Below, one piece after another: positions 1-11,570 of a stretch of 64,000 nt of DNA; the first letter of the stretch is position 1, and each line of letters opens with the position of its first letter. The notes under the pieces are model-generated. The model searched no databases. It worked only from the letters and a program-made list of their open reading frames with translations, and was not told the DNA's origin. Location: contig BROG01000946.1 of the NCBI GenBank assembly GCA_030159075.1, positions 62,001 to 126,000 of the forward strand. Direction: 5' to 3'. Position numbers and translations under genes: made by a program. This DNA comes from Atrina japonica. Its lineage: Eukaryota; Mollusca; Bivalvia; Pterioida; Pinnidae.

Positions 1-130
<130 letters not shown>

Positions 131-466
131 TGACAGCAATAACTGAATATTTTAAAGATAACGATGAAACGATGATAAATGCATATATAATGGAATTGAT
201 CTCTTTAAATTCCTTTGAACATCTTTCAATGTGTTATTCATCATAATAATTACGCCTAAATACCACATACATATAAAAATGGTAAATTCCTTTAAAAATT
301 ACCTTGGCTAACATTAATGCTAAAAACTAACATAACTATTTTTCCTCAAAAAAAGTTTTGAATTTCTTCCTTCTTTTCAAATTACAGTCTTTTCCTTTTG
401 CATTCCCAAAAGCATAATGTTAAAATGTATAGGAAAAGTAAATAAATGTAATTTTTGAATTTGTAG

Positions 467-592
467 CGGAAATGTGAATGTTATTGGCCAGAAACGGTAA
501 AGGAACCAGTTTACTTTGGAGATCTTATTGTAGAATTAGAATCTGACTCGACTCTTCCGGATTATATAATTAGAATTATATCTATCAAAGTG
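467..592 (+). CDS. Protein tyrosine phosphatase exon (CxxYWP segment)
   Basis: Forty-two codons between an AG acceptor at 465-466 and a GTGAGT donor at 593, phase 0 on both sides. The translation begins RKCECYWPE, matching the conserved C-x-x-YWP motif, followed by the YFGDLIVEL strand and a DYIIRIISI strand that corresponds to the segment leading to the WPD loop. It joins in frame to the previous exon (intron 95-466) and the next (intron 593-1362). The order of motifs is exactly that of a PTP catalytic domain. Confidence 0.88.
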
Positions 593-1362
<770 letters not shown>

Positions 1363-1514
1363 GGCAACAAGAAAAGAAAGATAAAGCAACTCCACTTTCT
1401 GAAATGGCCTGACATGGGTTGTCCTGAAACAACATGGCTGCTGCTAAATTTTGCCCAATCAGTAAGATTATATGTACCACACGTGAATCCTGGACCAATC
1501 GTTGTACACTGCAG
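1363..1514 (+). CDS. Protein tyrosine phosphatase exon (WPD loop and start of the HC signature)
   Basis: The exon encodes a basic start (GNKKRKIKQ), then HFLKWPDMGCP and ends in PGPIVVHC. WPDMGCP is the WPD loop, which supplies the general-acid aspartate of the reaction; VVHC holds the nucleophilic cysteine that forms the phosphocysteine intermediate. The exon ends two bases into a serine codon (AG), with a GTAACT donor at 1515. The codon is completed by the C at 2331, giving [10 protein letters not shown] across the intron. The usual loop is WPDHG; methionine replaces histidine here. All catalytic residues that can be seen are kept, so this looks like a working gene. Confidence 0.9.
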
Positions 1515-2330
1515 GTAACTCATTTATTTGATATACATGTATTTCAATGCGATTTTCTTTGAGAGTGCTGTTTTTGAAGGGTTACATATTTGTTTTTTTA
1601 AAAACGTAAGTCTAGGTCTACCAAGATAAACTGAAACAAACACAAAGACTCCACTTAAGATCATAACAGTGGCGGACTTACTAGAGCTACAGTAATGGAT
1701 GAAATAGATGCAAGACAAGATGTTTTACTTGTGCCCTTTATTGTTTTTGAAAATAGGCAAACAGGGTCAACAGGGATGACTACTCCTTCATGGCACCTGA
1801 TCCAACCTCTGGAGAACCAGAGGTCCGTGTTTATCTAATATTCACCACATTTGTGTATTGTATCCTGGACATCGTGAATAATTATACTTTGTTATTTATT
1901 ATTTTTACATAATTCATGTATTTTTTGACAAACCCCGGATGTGCCATTTTATCTTGGTAGACCTATACATTTATGTATTTACCTATGATAGTAAAGCGAC
2001 ACCAGATATATTATGTTAGTATGAATCACAATACATGTGATAGCTGATAACATTTAACGAAATGAGTTGATCGTTCTAATGAGCGCTTTCAATTTTTTTA
2101 GCTAAATAACTAAAATAATTTGGAATCTTCTGCAGTATTGAGTTTTACTTCATTTATGTTTTGGTTAAAAATTGGCATTTATGATGTGAGGATAGTTATC
2201 TATCGCTTAATCGATCAAAATGTTTAAATAAAAAATGAAACATCGAGTTTGTTGATGAACACAAATATTTTCATATTTTATGCATAGTAAAATATTTAAT
2301 ACCTTTTCATTGCTTAAATTTGAAACCCAG
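1515..2330 (+). other. Phosphatase intron containing a dispersed repeat
   Basis: Intron splitting the [10 protein letters not shown] signature in phase 2. Positions about 1760-1850 hold a dispersed repeat that is also present near 58150 (listed separately). The rest is AT-rich with no other feature seen. Confidence 0.8.
1760..1850 (+). repeat. Dispersed repeat, copy 1 (GGCACCTGATCC-A/C-ACCTC family)
   Basis: This stretch contains TGGCACCTGATCCAACCTCT and later GTCCGTGTTTATCTAATATT. The same arrangement recurs at about 58150-58245 with a few differences. The match runs over about 80 bases on the same strand, so the two are copies of one repeat family, of unknown class. Confidence 0.6.
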
Positions 2331-2466
2331 CGCTGGAGTGGGAAGAACGGGTACTTTTATAGCAGTTGACCATTTAATGCAGCATGTCCGGCAAAACACC
2401 TCTCTGGATATATATGGAGTGGTCATGGGACTTAGAAACAACAGGCCAAATATGGTCCAAACGGAA
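2331..2466 (+). CDS. Protein tyrosine phosphatase exon (AGVGRTG P-loop)
   Basis: The first base completes the serine codon of the signature; the exon then reads AGVGRTGTF, the phosphate-binding loop with its arginine, followed by IAVDHLMQ and [17 protein letters not shown]. In other PTPs the latter motif (R..R..MVQ) precedes the Q-motif strand. The donor GTATGT begins at 2467 in phase 0. The Q-motif exon (usually QY-I/V-F) should come next, but I could not find it in the 4 kb that follow, which is largely a tandem array. The gene may continue after the array or be broken there. Confidence 0.9.
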
Positions 2467-2539
2467 GTATGTGATACATATTAGTTTCACCCTAAACATT
2501 TGTCTCATTTATAATTGCAGATTCTGAATAAACATCTTA

Positions 2540-4697
2540 ACATCATTGTAGTAGATTGTAAAAATATTGTAATAGATCGTTACAACAATCTATTACATCA
2601 CGACAGTACTGTAATAGTTCATAACAATATTGTAGTAGATCATTACAACATAGTAATAGATCATTAAAACATTGTAGTAGATCGTTGCAACATAGTAATA
2701 GATCATTAAAACATTGTAATAGATCATAACAACATAGTAATAGATCATTAAAACATTGTAGTATATCATTACAACATAGTAATAGATCATTAAAACATTG
2801 TAAAAGATCATTACAACATAGTAATAGATCATTAAAACATTGTAGTAGATCATTATAACATAGCAATAGATCATTACAATATAGTAATAGATCATTAAAA
2901 CATTGTAGTAGATCGTTACAACATAGTAATAGATCATTACAACATTGTAATAGATCATAACAACATAGTAATAGATCACTAAAACATTGTAGTAGATCGT
3001 TACAACATAGTAATAGATCATTAAAACATTGTAGTAGATCGTTACAACATATTAATAGATCATTAAAACATTGTAATAGATCATAACAACATAGTAATAG
3101 ATCATTAAAACATTGTAGTAGATCATTATAACATAGTAATAGATCATTACAACATAGTAATAGATCATTATAACATTGTAGTAGATCATTACAACATGAT
3201 AATAGATCATTAAAACATTGTAAAAGATCATTACAACATAGTAATAGTAATAGATCGAACATAGTAAAATCATTAAAACATTGTAGATCGTTACAACATA
3301 GTAATAGATCATTAAAACATTGTAATAGATCATAACAAAATAGTAATAGATCATTAAAACATTGTAAAAGATCATTACAACATAGTAATAGATCATTAAA
3401 ACATTGTAGTAGATCATTACAACATAGTAATAGATCGTTAAAACATTGTAGTAGATCGTTACAACATAGTAATAGATCATTAAAACATTGTAATAGATCA
3501 GAACAACATAGTAATAGATCATTAAAACATTGTAGTAGATCATTACAACATGGTAATAGATCATTAAAACATTGTAGTAGATCGTTACAACATAGTAATA
3601 GATCATTAAAACATTGTAATAGATCAGAACAACATAGTAATAGATCATTAAAACATTGTAGTAGATCATTACAACATGGTAATAGATCATTAAAACATTG
3701 TAAAAGATCATTACAACATAGTAATAGATCATTAAAACATTGTAGTAGATCGTTACAACATAGTAATAGATCATTAAAACATTGTAATAGATCATAACAA
3801 TATAGTAATATATCATTAAAACATTGTAGTAGATCATTACAACATAGTAATAGATCATTAAAACATTGTAAAAGATCATTACAACATAGTAATAGATCAT
3901 TAAAGCATTGTAGTAGATCATTACAACATTGTAGTAGATCATTACAACATAGTAATAGATCATTAAAACATTGTAATAGATCATTAAAACATTGTAATAG
4001 ATCATTACAACATAGTAATAGATCATTACAACATTGTAGTCGATCATTATAACATAGTAATAGATCATTAAAACATTGTAATAGATCATTACAACAATGA
4101 GGAAGATCGCTACAGTATTGTAATAGTTTATAACAATATTGTAGTAGATCATTACAACATAGTAATAGATCATTAAAACATTATAACAGATAATTACAAC
4201 ATAGTAATAGATCATTAAAACATTGAAATAGATCATTACAACAATGAGGTAGAACGCTACAGTATTGTAATAGTTCATAACAATATTGTAGTAGATCATT
4301 ACAACATAGTAATAGATCATTAAAACATTGTAATAGATCATTACAACATAGTAATAGATCATAAAACATTGTAATAGATCATTAAAACATTGAAATAGAT
4401 CATTACAACATAGTTATAAATCATTACAACATTGTAATAGATCGTTACAAAAATGAGGTAGATCGCTACAGTATTGTAATAGTTCATTATAATATCGTAG
4501 TAGATCATTACAACATAGTAATAGATTATTAAAACATTGTAGTAGATCGTTACAACATTGTAATAGATCATCACAACATTGTAATAGATCATCACAACAT
4601 TGTTGTAGATCGTTCCAATATTGTAGCAGATTATTAAAACATTGAAGCAGATCACGACAACATTGTAGTAGATTGTTACAACATTGTAGAAGATTAG
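2540..4697. repeat. 21-bp tandem array (2.2 kb), paired into 42-bp dimers
   Basis: About one hundred copies of a 21-base unit of the form GATCATTAAAACATTGTAATA, alternating with a variant carrying ACAACATAG, so that the effective period is often 42 bases. The unit is a multiple of three without stops in several frames, which produces long but meaningless open frames on the - strand (YYYVVMIYYNVLMI repeats). The array lies directly downstream of a phosphatase exon, so it is probably intronic. Variation between units is about 5-15 percent by eye. Confidence 0.95.
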
Positions 4698-4971
4698 AAT
4701 GTTTTGTAAGATCAGAACAAATTTCTTTATTTTGTAGGATCAGTACATATTTATTCACGATTGTATAAAAGATTTTATCAGCAGCGATGAGGAAAATGAT
4801 GCTCAAGATGGCGGGGAAGACCGTATGAAAGCTTACTTTTTTGTTTAATATAATTATTATTTTATTTAATTTACAATATCCTGACTTCGGAATTTTCAGA
4901 ATCAAGTGCATATTATTTTTTGTAAAGTAAATTTAAAAAAAATATCAACTATTATTCTGGTACGTATCTGA

Positions 4972-5135
4972 ATCATGAAGTCTCTCACCTCTAGAGCGGG
5001 CCCCAACCCCGCTGGACCCTAAGCTGATTTTGTGATAAAGTTTTCCAGTTTACTTGCGGAAGGCCGTCCGTCTCTGTCGGATTACATGGTTGTCAGTTTC
5101 TCTCCCTCACCATTAAAATTTGACAGCCTCCATAT
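4972..5135 (+). repeat. tRNA-derived SINE, 5'-truncated, family B
   Basis: Contains ATGAAGTCTCTCACCTC, then TCCAGTTTACTTGCGGAAGG and CCATTAAAATTTGACAGCC CCATATAAAT-like text, the body and 3' end of the SINE seen in reverse at 6012-6230 and 55906-56092. The tRNA-like head is missing. Confidence 0.65.
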
Positions 5136-5149
5136 AAATATAAATTTGT

Positions 5150-5570
5150 TGAGTGTTGTCTGTTGCGTTGTTGAGTGTTGTCTTAAACACTGTTGTTGTT
5201 GCGTTGTTGAGTGTTGTCTTAAACACTGTTGTTGTTGCGTTGTTGAGTGTTGTCTTAAATACTATAGTTGTTGAGTTGGTGAGAGGGGGGTGGGGGGGGG
5301 GGGGGGGGGGAGGGGGGGGGGGGGGGGGGGTGGGGGGGGGGGGGGGGGGGGGGGGGGAGATTCTGTTGTCTTAAACACTATTGTTGTAAAGTTTTGTCTT
5401 CAACATTCTTGCTGTTGAGTTGGTGACTGTTGTCTTCAACACTATTGTTGTGGAGTCGGTGACTGCTGTCTTCAACACTACTGCTGTGGAGTCGGGGACT
5501 GTTGTCTCAAACACTATTGTTGTTGAGTTGTTGAGTGTTGTCTTAAACACTATTCAAGCACAAAAATCGT
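5150..5570 (+). repeat. 36-bp minisatellite interrupted by a G tract
   Basis: The unit GTTGTTGAGTGTTGTCTTAA plus ACACTGTTGTTGTTGC repeats with a 36-base period from about 5150. It is interrupted at 5284-5357 by an almost pure guanine run with a few A and T, and resumes in degenerate form to about 5570. The 36-base period keeps a frame open, so the short + strand frames here are not genes. Confidence 0.9.
5284..5357 (+). repeat. Poly-G tract
   Basis: About 74 bases of nearly pure G on the + strand. Runs of this type can form G-quadruplexes, and their length is often wrong in assemblies. Confidence 0.9.
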
Positions 5571-6011
5571 ATAATATCAAAATCGTATACTGACAAATCC
5601 TTTCCAACAAAATTTAGAATTATAAAATAAATATCTTAACATCACATATTTTTATATGGCGTTACTTCTGCATCTGTCCAGAAATATGCATTTTAAGTCC
5701 TCTAAATTACTTCTATTCATTCTAACTGAATCTGAATTATTAGCCTTGTATTATATTTGTATGTGTGGTTAAGAACAATCAAATGCATTGAAGTTGATGA
5801 CGGGCTACCACTTACGTTTACTTTCTGTGCTTTTTAGGATAACATGATATAAAATTGATTGCTTGTGTACAGAAAATAATTGCATAAGGCTACAATTAGT
5901 TCTGAAGACGACATTATATCTCAATCAATTATCTCTATAGTATAAGCTTCTCAAGAATTCGTTAGGAAGACCTTTTTTAATTTTGAAGTCTTTTACGCCA
6001 CACTAAATAAT
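5571..6011. other. No gene seen
   Basis: AT-rich sequence between a minisatellite and a SINE. No exon, repeat copy or RNA gene recognised. Confidence 0.6.
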
Positions 6012-6230
6012 TTTTCAGTTATATGGTGGCGTCCAGTTTTTAATGGTGGAGGAAAAAACCGTGTTACAATGTACTTGGGAAGAGACCACCGGCCTTCCGC
6101 TAGTAAACTGACAAACGTCCCCACAAAAATCAGCTTAGGTTCCTGCGGGCAGCGAACCTGCGCTGGTCAGAAGTGAGAGACTTCATGGTTCAAAGCGTGA
6201 TGCTCTAACCATTCGGTCATGAAGGTCCCC
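6012..6230 (-). repeat. tRNA-derived SINE, family B, near full length
   Basis: Read on the - strand it begins GGGGACCTTCATGACCGAAT GGTTAGAGCATCACGC, which is a tRNA-like box A region. It continues through a degenerate box B (GCAGGTTCGCTGCCC), the body TTTGTCAGTTTACTAGCGGA and the 3' end ACTGGACGCCACCATATAAC. Copies in the same orientation lie at 32640-32852 and 55906-56092, and partial + strand copies at 4972 and 7214. Confidence 0.8.
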
Positions 6231-6500
6231 TCAGGAAGACATTTTGTCAGATTATTAAACGAATTGTCCATTGTAGACAAAGTTTGGTTTTTAAATAAGT
6301 ATTACATTTTAAAGTGAATAGTTATGCATCTTACAAAAAGACACAATACAAATCATTGGGTTTAAATATTTTTATAACAGTTACATAAATTTAAAAATGA
6401 CCTAATTTTTCATTTCTTTTCAACAATAGTCGTATTTCAAAGAGAGGCTTTGTTTTATCTCATTTTTTGTTTTCTAACTCATTTTGTTCATTATTTTCAG

Positions 6501-6594
6501 CCACTTATCAGAATGTTTGAATCTGATGACATCCAATGGAGGGCAAGTACTGAAAGATCTTCTTGGGTTGTGATGAGCAATGCCCAAGTAAATT
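6501..6594 (+). CDS. Possible 3' terminal exon, unidentified
   Basis: A pyrimidine-rich tract and AG acceptor end at 6500. If entered in phase 0, the phase in which the last phosphatase exon ends, the frame reads PLIRMFESDDIQWRAS and on to a TAA at 6592-6594, 31 residues. The sequence does not resemble the usual PTP segment after the MVQTE motif. It could be an alternative last exon or chance. Entered in phase 2 it also stays open for a short distance, which weakens the call. Confidence 0.25.
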
Positions 6595-7213
6595 AAATGT
6601 AAAATGTCATTAGGACTTATGAAATAGCCGACAAGGACATTGTTTGGATGACAAAATATTCTTTAATATTTCCTATGCTGGAATAAGAATATCAAGATAT
6701 TTAATATGACGCCAGTACTCATCAGCTGCGCATGTTCGATCTCTTCATACTTGAAATTAATTTGCTGTGAAATTTAATTAAAATTCTGTACATAAAAATA
6801 GAGTTATGGCTAAATCGCTACTTTTGTACTGTTTTATATATAAACATAATGTCGTCTGTGCAACGGTATAGAATACTCATTTACAGATAGCTAAATGTGT
6901 TTGTCAGTGAATAATATTGAACACCTTTTGTACTCGATTGATTTTGTTGTATATTAATTATTTATTGAAATGTTGAAATTTTACTCTATTTTGAGTCGGA
7001 TGCACAATATACTTTAAAAGTTTTGATTTTAAAGCAGTGCGTCGGTGCTTCAAATGAGTCAGTGTTCAGTGTCAGTGAAAGCATAAAGACTTAAGAGTTT
7101 TTAAGTAAACGTTTTAAGTTTTATAAATGTTGTACTCATTATTTGTGAAATTTAGACATAATTGATGTAAACACACTGCACTTGAAGGCTTTTGTATCAT
7201 AATAATGTTGAAA
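6595..7213. other. No gene seen
   Basis: AT-rich sequence, perhaps a 3' untranslated region of the gene to the left, but I see no clear poly(A) signal that decides this. A candidate AATAAA lies much further down at about 9053. Confidence 0.4.
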
Positions 7214-7430
7214 ACACGATGACCAAGTTGTAAGAGCGTCGCATTGTAAATCACGATGTTTATCGCCTCTATTCATCGCAGGTTCGAACCTCAATAGAAC
7301 CTAGAAAGCTGAATAAATGATGAATACTTCCTGTTGACATGCGAAAGGTGGTTGGTCTTTCCCCTAGCACACCGTAACAGAGATTTCCCCACCACTATTA
7401 AAAGGCCAATATATGACTGAAATATGGAAT
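7214..7430 (+). repeat. SINE relative, family B, divergent
   Basis: Contains a box B-like GCAGGTTCGAACCTC, then GGTGGTTGGTCTTTCCCC and CCACCACTATTAAAAGGCCA, which line up with the SINE at 6012-6230 read on its own strand. Strongly diverged. Confidence 0.55.
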
Positions 7431-7459
7431 TAGCGAAAACCAAAAACAAAAGAAACGAG

Positions 7460-8366
7460 AGTACCATGGGCCACATCGCTCACCTGAACTGCGTTGGTAT
7501 CTTACATATATGGGAATCTTAACTTTACAAATTATCTAAACACTCCTTAGGAGTGGATGAGAATTTAAAATGAATGAAAATGAAATGAAAAGATGTCCAA
7601 AAACATGTCAAAAATCAGTTTTCCGAAATTACCATACTTTAATCATACATCTATGTAGATCACTCAGATTCAATTAGTGTTTCAATCCATACAGCGGTTC
7701 TGGAGGAGAAGATTTTTAAAGAGGGATACTCCTCCAGGCCTCTTTTGCCCCACCTGGATCCGTTTTGGAGAAAAAGTCAAAAATGTGGAAAATTACCCCA
7801 CCCTTCATTTTTGCAGTCTTAAAAAATTCACAGAACTTCAAAAAATTAAATTTCAGCAAAGTTCTTTCAGAAAGCTTTTATCTACCAAACCACAGGTAGA
7901 ATACATAAAATACATGCATCATAATGAATAATATGGGAGAAAATCAAAGAAATCATACAAAAATGAATGAAAATTACAAAGTCTTAAAAGAAGTCAAAAA
8001 CGCGTCATAAAATTATTCCGATTTCAACGAGATTGTTAAAAGTTGAATCATACATCTATGTAGATCGCTCAGATACAATTAGTTTTTCAATTCATGTAGT
8101 GATTCTGGAGAAGATTTTTAAAGAGGGGTAGCCACTGGTGTTTTTGCCCCACCCTAGATCCACCCTTGGCTCGATCGGGCCGAAATGAAGATTTTTGGTA
8201 GAGGACCTTGAGTACTTGCTTCCTATTAAGTTTCATCAAAATCATTTCAGCGGTTTTGGAGGAGAAGTCGAAAATGTGAAAAGTTTACGTACAGACGGAC
8301 AGACAGACGACGGACAAAAGGCGATCAGAAAAGCTCACTTGAACCTTTGGTCCAGGTGAGCGGAAA
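7460..8366 (-). repeat. Long dispersed repeat (GCTCACCTGAAC...AAGTGAGC family), reverse copy
   Basis: Read on the - strand it opens with GCTCACCTGGACCAAAGG TTCAAGTGAGC and continues with GTCCGTCTGTCTGTCCGT, the phrase TTTTGATGAAACTTAATAGG and GGATCTAGGGTGGGGC. The same blocks in the same order occur on the + strand at 26576-27285 and 31424-32568. The family is common in bivalve intergenic DNA as I recall. The - strand end also carries the opposite text GGGCCACATCGCTCACCTGA. No protein is encoded. Confidence 0.75.
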
Positions 8367-8813
8367 AAGATTTAACTTCTCAGAGTTGGCAGTCAATACT
8401 AAATCAACCTATTGTTTGAATTATATTTGTCTTATGAAAAGAGAATTCGAGAAATATGAAAAACTACCATGACGAGGTTGAGCGATTTATCCTAGAGCTG
8501 ATAGGAAATACTCAATGAATGTACATTGTATTTTGTTTTTGGTTTATAGATACTTTTCTTTAATTGTATTTATGTTGTTAAACATGAACTGACGTTCTAG
8601 CCTATATCTTTTATCAGTCTGTTCATAGCACACTACAAGCACGTGTGTTGTGACACGTTCATTGTACACATTTTGCGTTTAATGACGTCATGGTGGTCCA
8701 GCAAAACAAGTATTTTGACTTTTATTTCTTTTGATTGTTCTTTTTAGAATTTTCAAATGTATATTAATATTGCTGGTGTCCAGGACCAGGACTCTTTATC
8801 TTGTTATCATTTG
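8367..8813. other. No gene seen
   Basis: AT-rich sequence with no recognisable exon or repeat family. Confidence 0.5.
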
Positions 8814-8819
8814 TTAATA

Positions 8820-8862
<43 letters not shown>

Positions 8863-8905
8863 AAACGTATATTATGACTAAATGAGTGTATGTATGTGTG
8901 TGTGC

Positions 8906-8936
<31 letters not shown>

Positions 8937-8940
8937 GTTT
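8814..8940 (+). repeat. (TTA)n and (TG)n microsatellites
   Basis: A run of ATT/TTA triplets at about 8819-8862 is followed by a TG-rich run at about 8885-8936. Confidence 0.9.
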
Positions 8941-9099
8941 TTTATTATTCTTCTTTTTTTGTATGTGTGTGTTTATGTTTGTGTTAATTTTTTGTTTTAG
9001 AATATGATTTTGTAAGTTACCCAAAAGTATTTTGATAATAATCTATGTATACCAATAAAGAACTCACAGAGAAAGTATGTCTGATTTATATGTATTCGC

Positions 9100-9687
9100 C
9101 AGGAGTTTCAAAGTGTATGTTTATCTCTCCTACATTTAACTCTTCGTTCTAATTGAAAGAGAAATCAGTAATTATTTACAGGATACATAAACAATATTTT
9201 AGCTGCGTAAATATATTTCTTTTGCATTGTATACTGTAAAACATGAACGTTACTCTTTTGAAATAATCCGTTTCCACTTTTTTAAACTTTATCTGCCTGC
9301 ATTAAATTAATAATAATTATGCATTCATGGCTATATATATCCTGGAATGTGACACTCAGAGTTATCTCCTGATTTTCAGGCTGGTTGTTCCTTCTTTTAG
9401 AGTTACTTCCCGTTACATATACTGTACAGTAAATCATTGTTTTGTCTAAACCAGCTGCCTAGTTTGGTCACAACACATCACAAAACAAAATAATAACTAT
9501 TAGAGATGATGTAAGTTTATTTGCAAAATACAATATGTAGATAAATGTTACTTGAAAACGGTGCAAATAAAACGATACCTGTAAAACCGAAATCAATTAA
9601 ATTTTATGTTAAGTCTCAGTCAGATTAAAATTAATTTTCTTGTTATTTTGTTGTTTTATAAGATAATAAGTGTATAGTACTAAGATA
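9100..9687. other. No gene seen
   Basis: AT-rich sequence without recognisable features. Confidence 0.5.
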
Positions 9688-9768
9688 GACAGACAGACAG
9701 ATAGATAGATAGGTAGATAGATAGATAGATAGATAGATAAATAGTTAGTTAGATAGATAGATAGATAA
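9688..9768 (+). repeat. (GATA)n microsatellite
   Basis: Imperfect tetranucleotide run of GATA with AGAC and AGTT variants. Confidence 0.95.
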
Positions 9769-9886
9769 TTACTATAGATTTCCCTGTTAACACTACAATT
9801 ATTTTTAATTAAGCCATTCGAAACTTTTTGTTTGTGCATGATTAAAATTTATCTGCTCCAAAATATAACAAAGACTGATTCCGGTG

Positions 9887-10488
9887 TTATAGAGTGAGAC
9901 TTCCCACATAGTCATACTTCGCCCGATGATCCTACTCTAAGGTAAGTTTTCTCCCCAATGGAGGGAGTCTTATTATAGAGCCAGTCTTTGGAATGAAACT
10001 TCCCCCGAATCCGCCCCTGAATATGGTAGAATAATCTGAAATTTACATATCCATTAATTTTATTTCCATGGTGGCTGATTTGTGCCATCGCGACTTGCTA
10101 ATCAGTGACTTTTCGCTTGACGAGGCAAAAAGTGGAAAACTCGCTAATTAGCCAATTAGCGAGTTTTCGAGGCGAAGGGTCGCTAAGTAGTGTTTTTCAG
10201 GCCGAAACGTTGAGATGGCACAAATCAGCCACCATGGTTTCCCGTCTTGTATCATTGGTATTTTCACCAAAACCGACACACAGACTTTTTCTCAATTTTC
10301 CAGTTAAGCTTTAGTTAGATGTGCATTATTCCTCAAACTTTAGAAGATGGGATTCAATCCGCTATACATAGCCAGTTAAATAATTTAATACTTAAAATTT
10401 CACAATTGATTGATACCAATAAATGAAATAAACTTTAGGGTATGGTCACAAGGGAAAGTCGTGCTATGGGGGAAACCTCACTCTATAA
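9887..10488. mobile_element. Inverted-repeat element, ends TTATAGAGTGAG, about 600 bp
   Basis: The left end reads TTATAGAGTGAGACTTCCCA CATAG and the reverse complement of the right end reads TTATAGAGTGAGGTTTCCCC CCATAG. The two ends are therefore terminal inverted repeats of about 27 bases with three mismatches or small gaps. No coding sequence is present, so it would be non-autonomous. A related half-copy lies at 10756-10877. A smaller foldback sits inside it (10066-10237). Confidence 0.6.
10066..10237. repeat. Foldback element, 172 bp, with nested palindrome
   Basis: The 24-base arm CCATGGTGGCTGATTTGTGC CATC at 10066-10089 is repeated exactly in reverse complement at 10214-10237. The centre, 10136-10167, is a second hairpin with 14-base arms (AAAACTCGCTAATT) and a 4-base loop. 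The whole could fold on itself. Confidence 0.85.
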
Positions 10489-10755
10489 ATATAGCCTATA
10501 GTCTGTCCCAAGTAATTTTTGTCCGTTGGTTTTGGCTGATTAAAGTAAAATGGTTGATGCCTACCACATAAATTTAAGATAGCGATATCCTATACATACT
10601 CCATTAATTATCCATGTCCATGACAAATAAGAATTAATCCGTTTTGTTCTAGATATTCGCACTCAAATTATTTTTACATTAATGTAATGACGGCCATCTT
10701 TGGAAGTTTGAGAGCGGAAGTAAAAGAAAGGGAACGTTTATTAGTCATACTGATT

Positions 10756-10877
10756 TAGCCTGGCGTGAGACTTCCCCCGTAGATTTCTCACTACAGAACA
10801 TGACTGCCGAGGGAAGACTCACTCTAGAGTAGGACCGCCTTGGGCAAGTCTGGTTATGGGGAAGCCCCACTCTATAC
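10756..10877. repeat. Half-copy of the TATAGAGTGAG element
   Basis: Bounded by GCGTGAGACTTCCCCC on the left and GGGGAAGCCCCACTCTATAC on the right, which are inverted with respect to each other and match the ends of the element at 9887-10488. Confidence 0.5.
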
Positions 10878-11570
10878 AGTCACAGATAATAATTTAAGAT
10901 GGTGATTATGGCAACAATGGACCGCATTACAAAGGATTTCACCTCCATGATGTGGATACTTAGATTACTCAAAACATCAAAACTGCTGAATAAGTATTTA
11001 CGGGTGATATTTTTACTAGATCAGCAAACACAATGGGTCCGGTTTAAAAGTGCGAGTTCATTATATCAACTTGTAACAGATAAGACCAATGGTGACAAAA
11101 ATGTTCCCCCATAGTAATAACCTAGGAGAAATATAATAAGATATTAGGATAATAATTGAAACCCTTATCTTTTCCAGCCATATATTTAATCAGTTAATGC
11201 ATGACAGGGTTTTATACTACAGAGCCCTATTGGATATCTTGGAACCTGCAGAATAAATGAATTTATAGGATTACATTTCATTTTTCACCTGAACTTACGT
11301 AGTGTGATGTGATGAATCAATTTACAAAATTTAAGGTGCGAGGTTTGGAAACATATACAAAATCAACTAAAGTGAACCTTTTGAATTGATTTAGATGTAC
11401 TTATTAATATGTTCTTTACAGCATATATATTTTGTCTACAAGAGTGTAGTTATGTAAACTACTAGGCCTACAACAAAATGTTATAGAGACCCCATAAGTT
11501 ATTGGTGAAAAGCCACAGAAATGTCAATCAATTTTAGTTAATAAGCCATTTGTATAAAACTATGGCACGC
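10878..11570. other. No gene seen
   Basis: AT-rich sequence. A 71-codon open frame at 10899-11114 has no recognisable domain and lies among inverted repeats. Confidence 0.5.

Noticed and set aside
2543..4911. Several - strand open frames up to 436 codons with repeated YYYVVMIYYNVLMI and DLLLCCNDLLQCF text
   Set aside because: They are translations of a 21-bp tandem array; every frame without a stop in the unit stays open. No start context or non-repeat domain.
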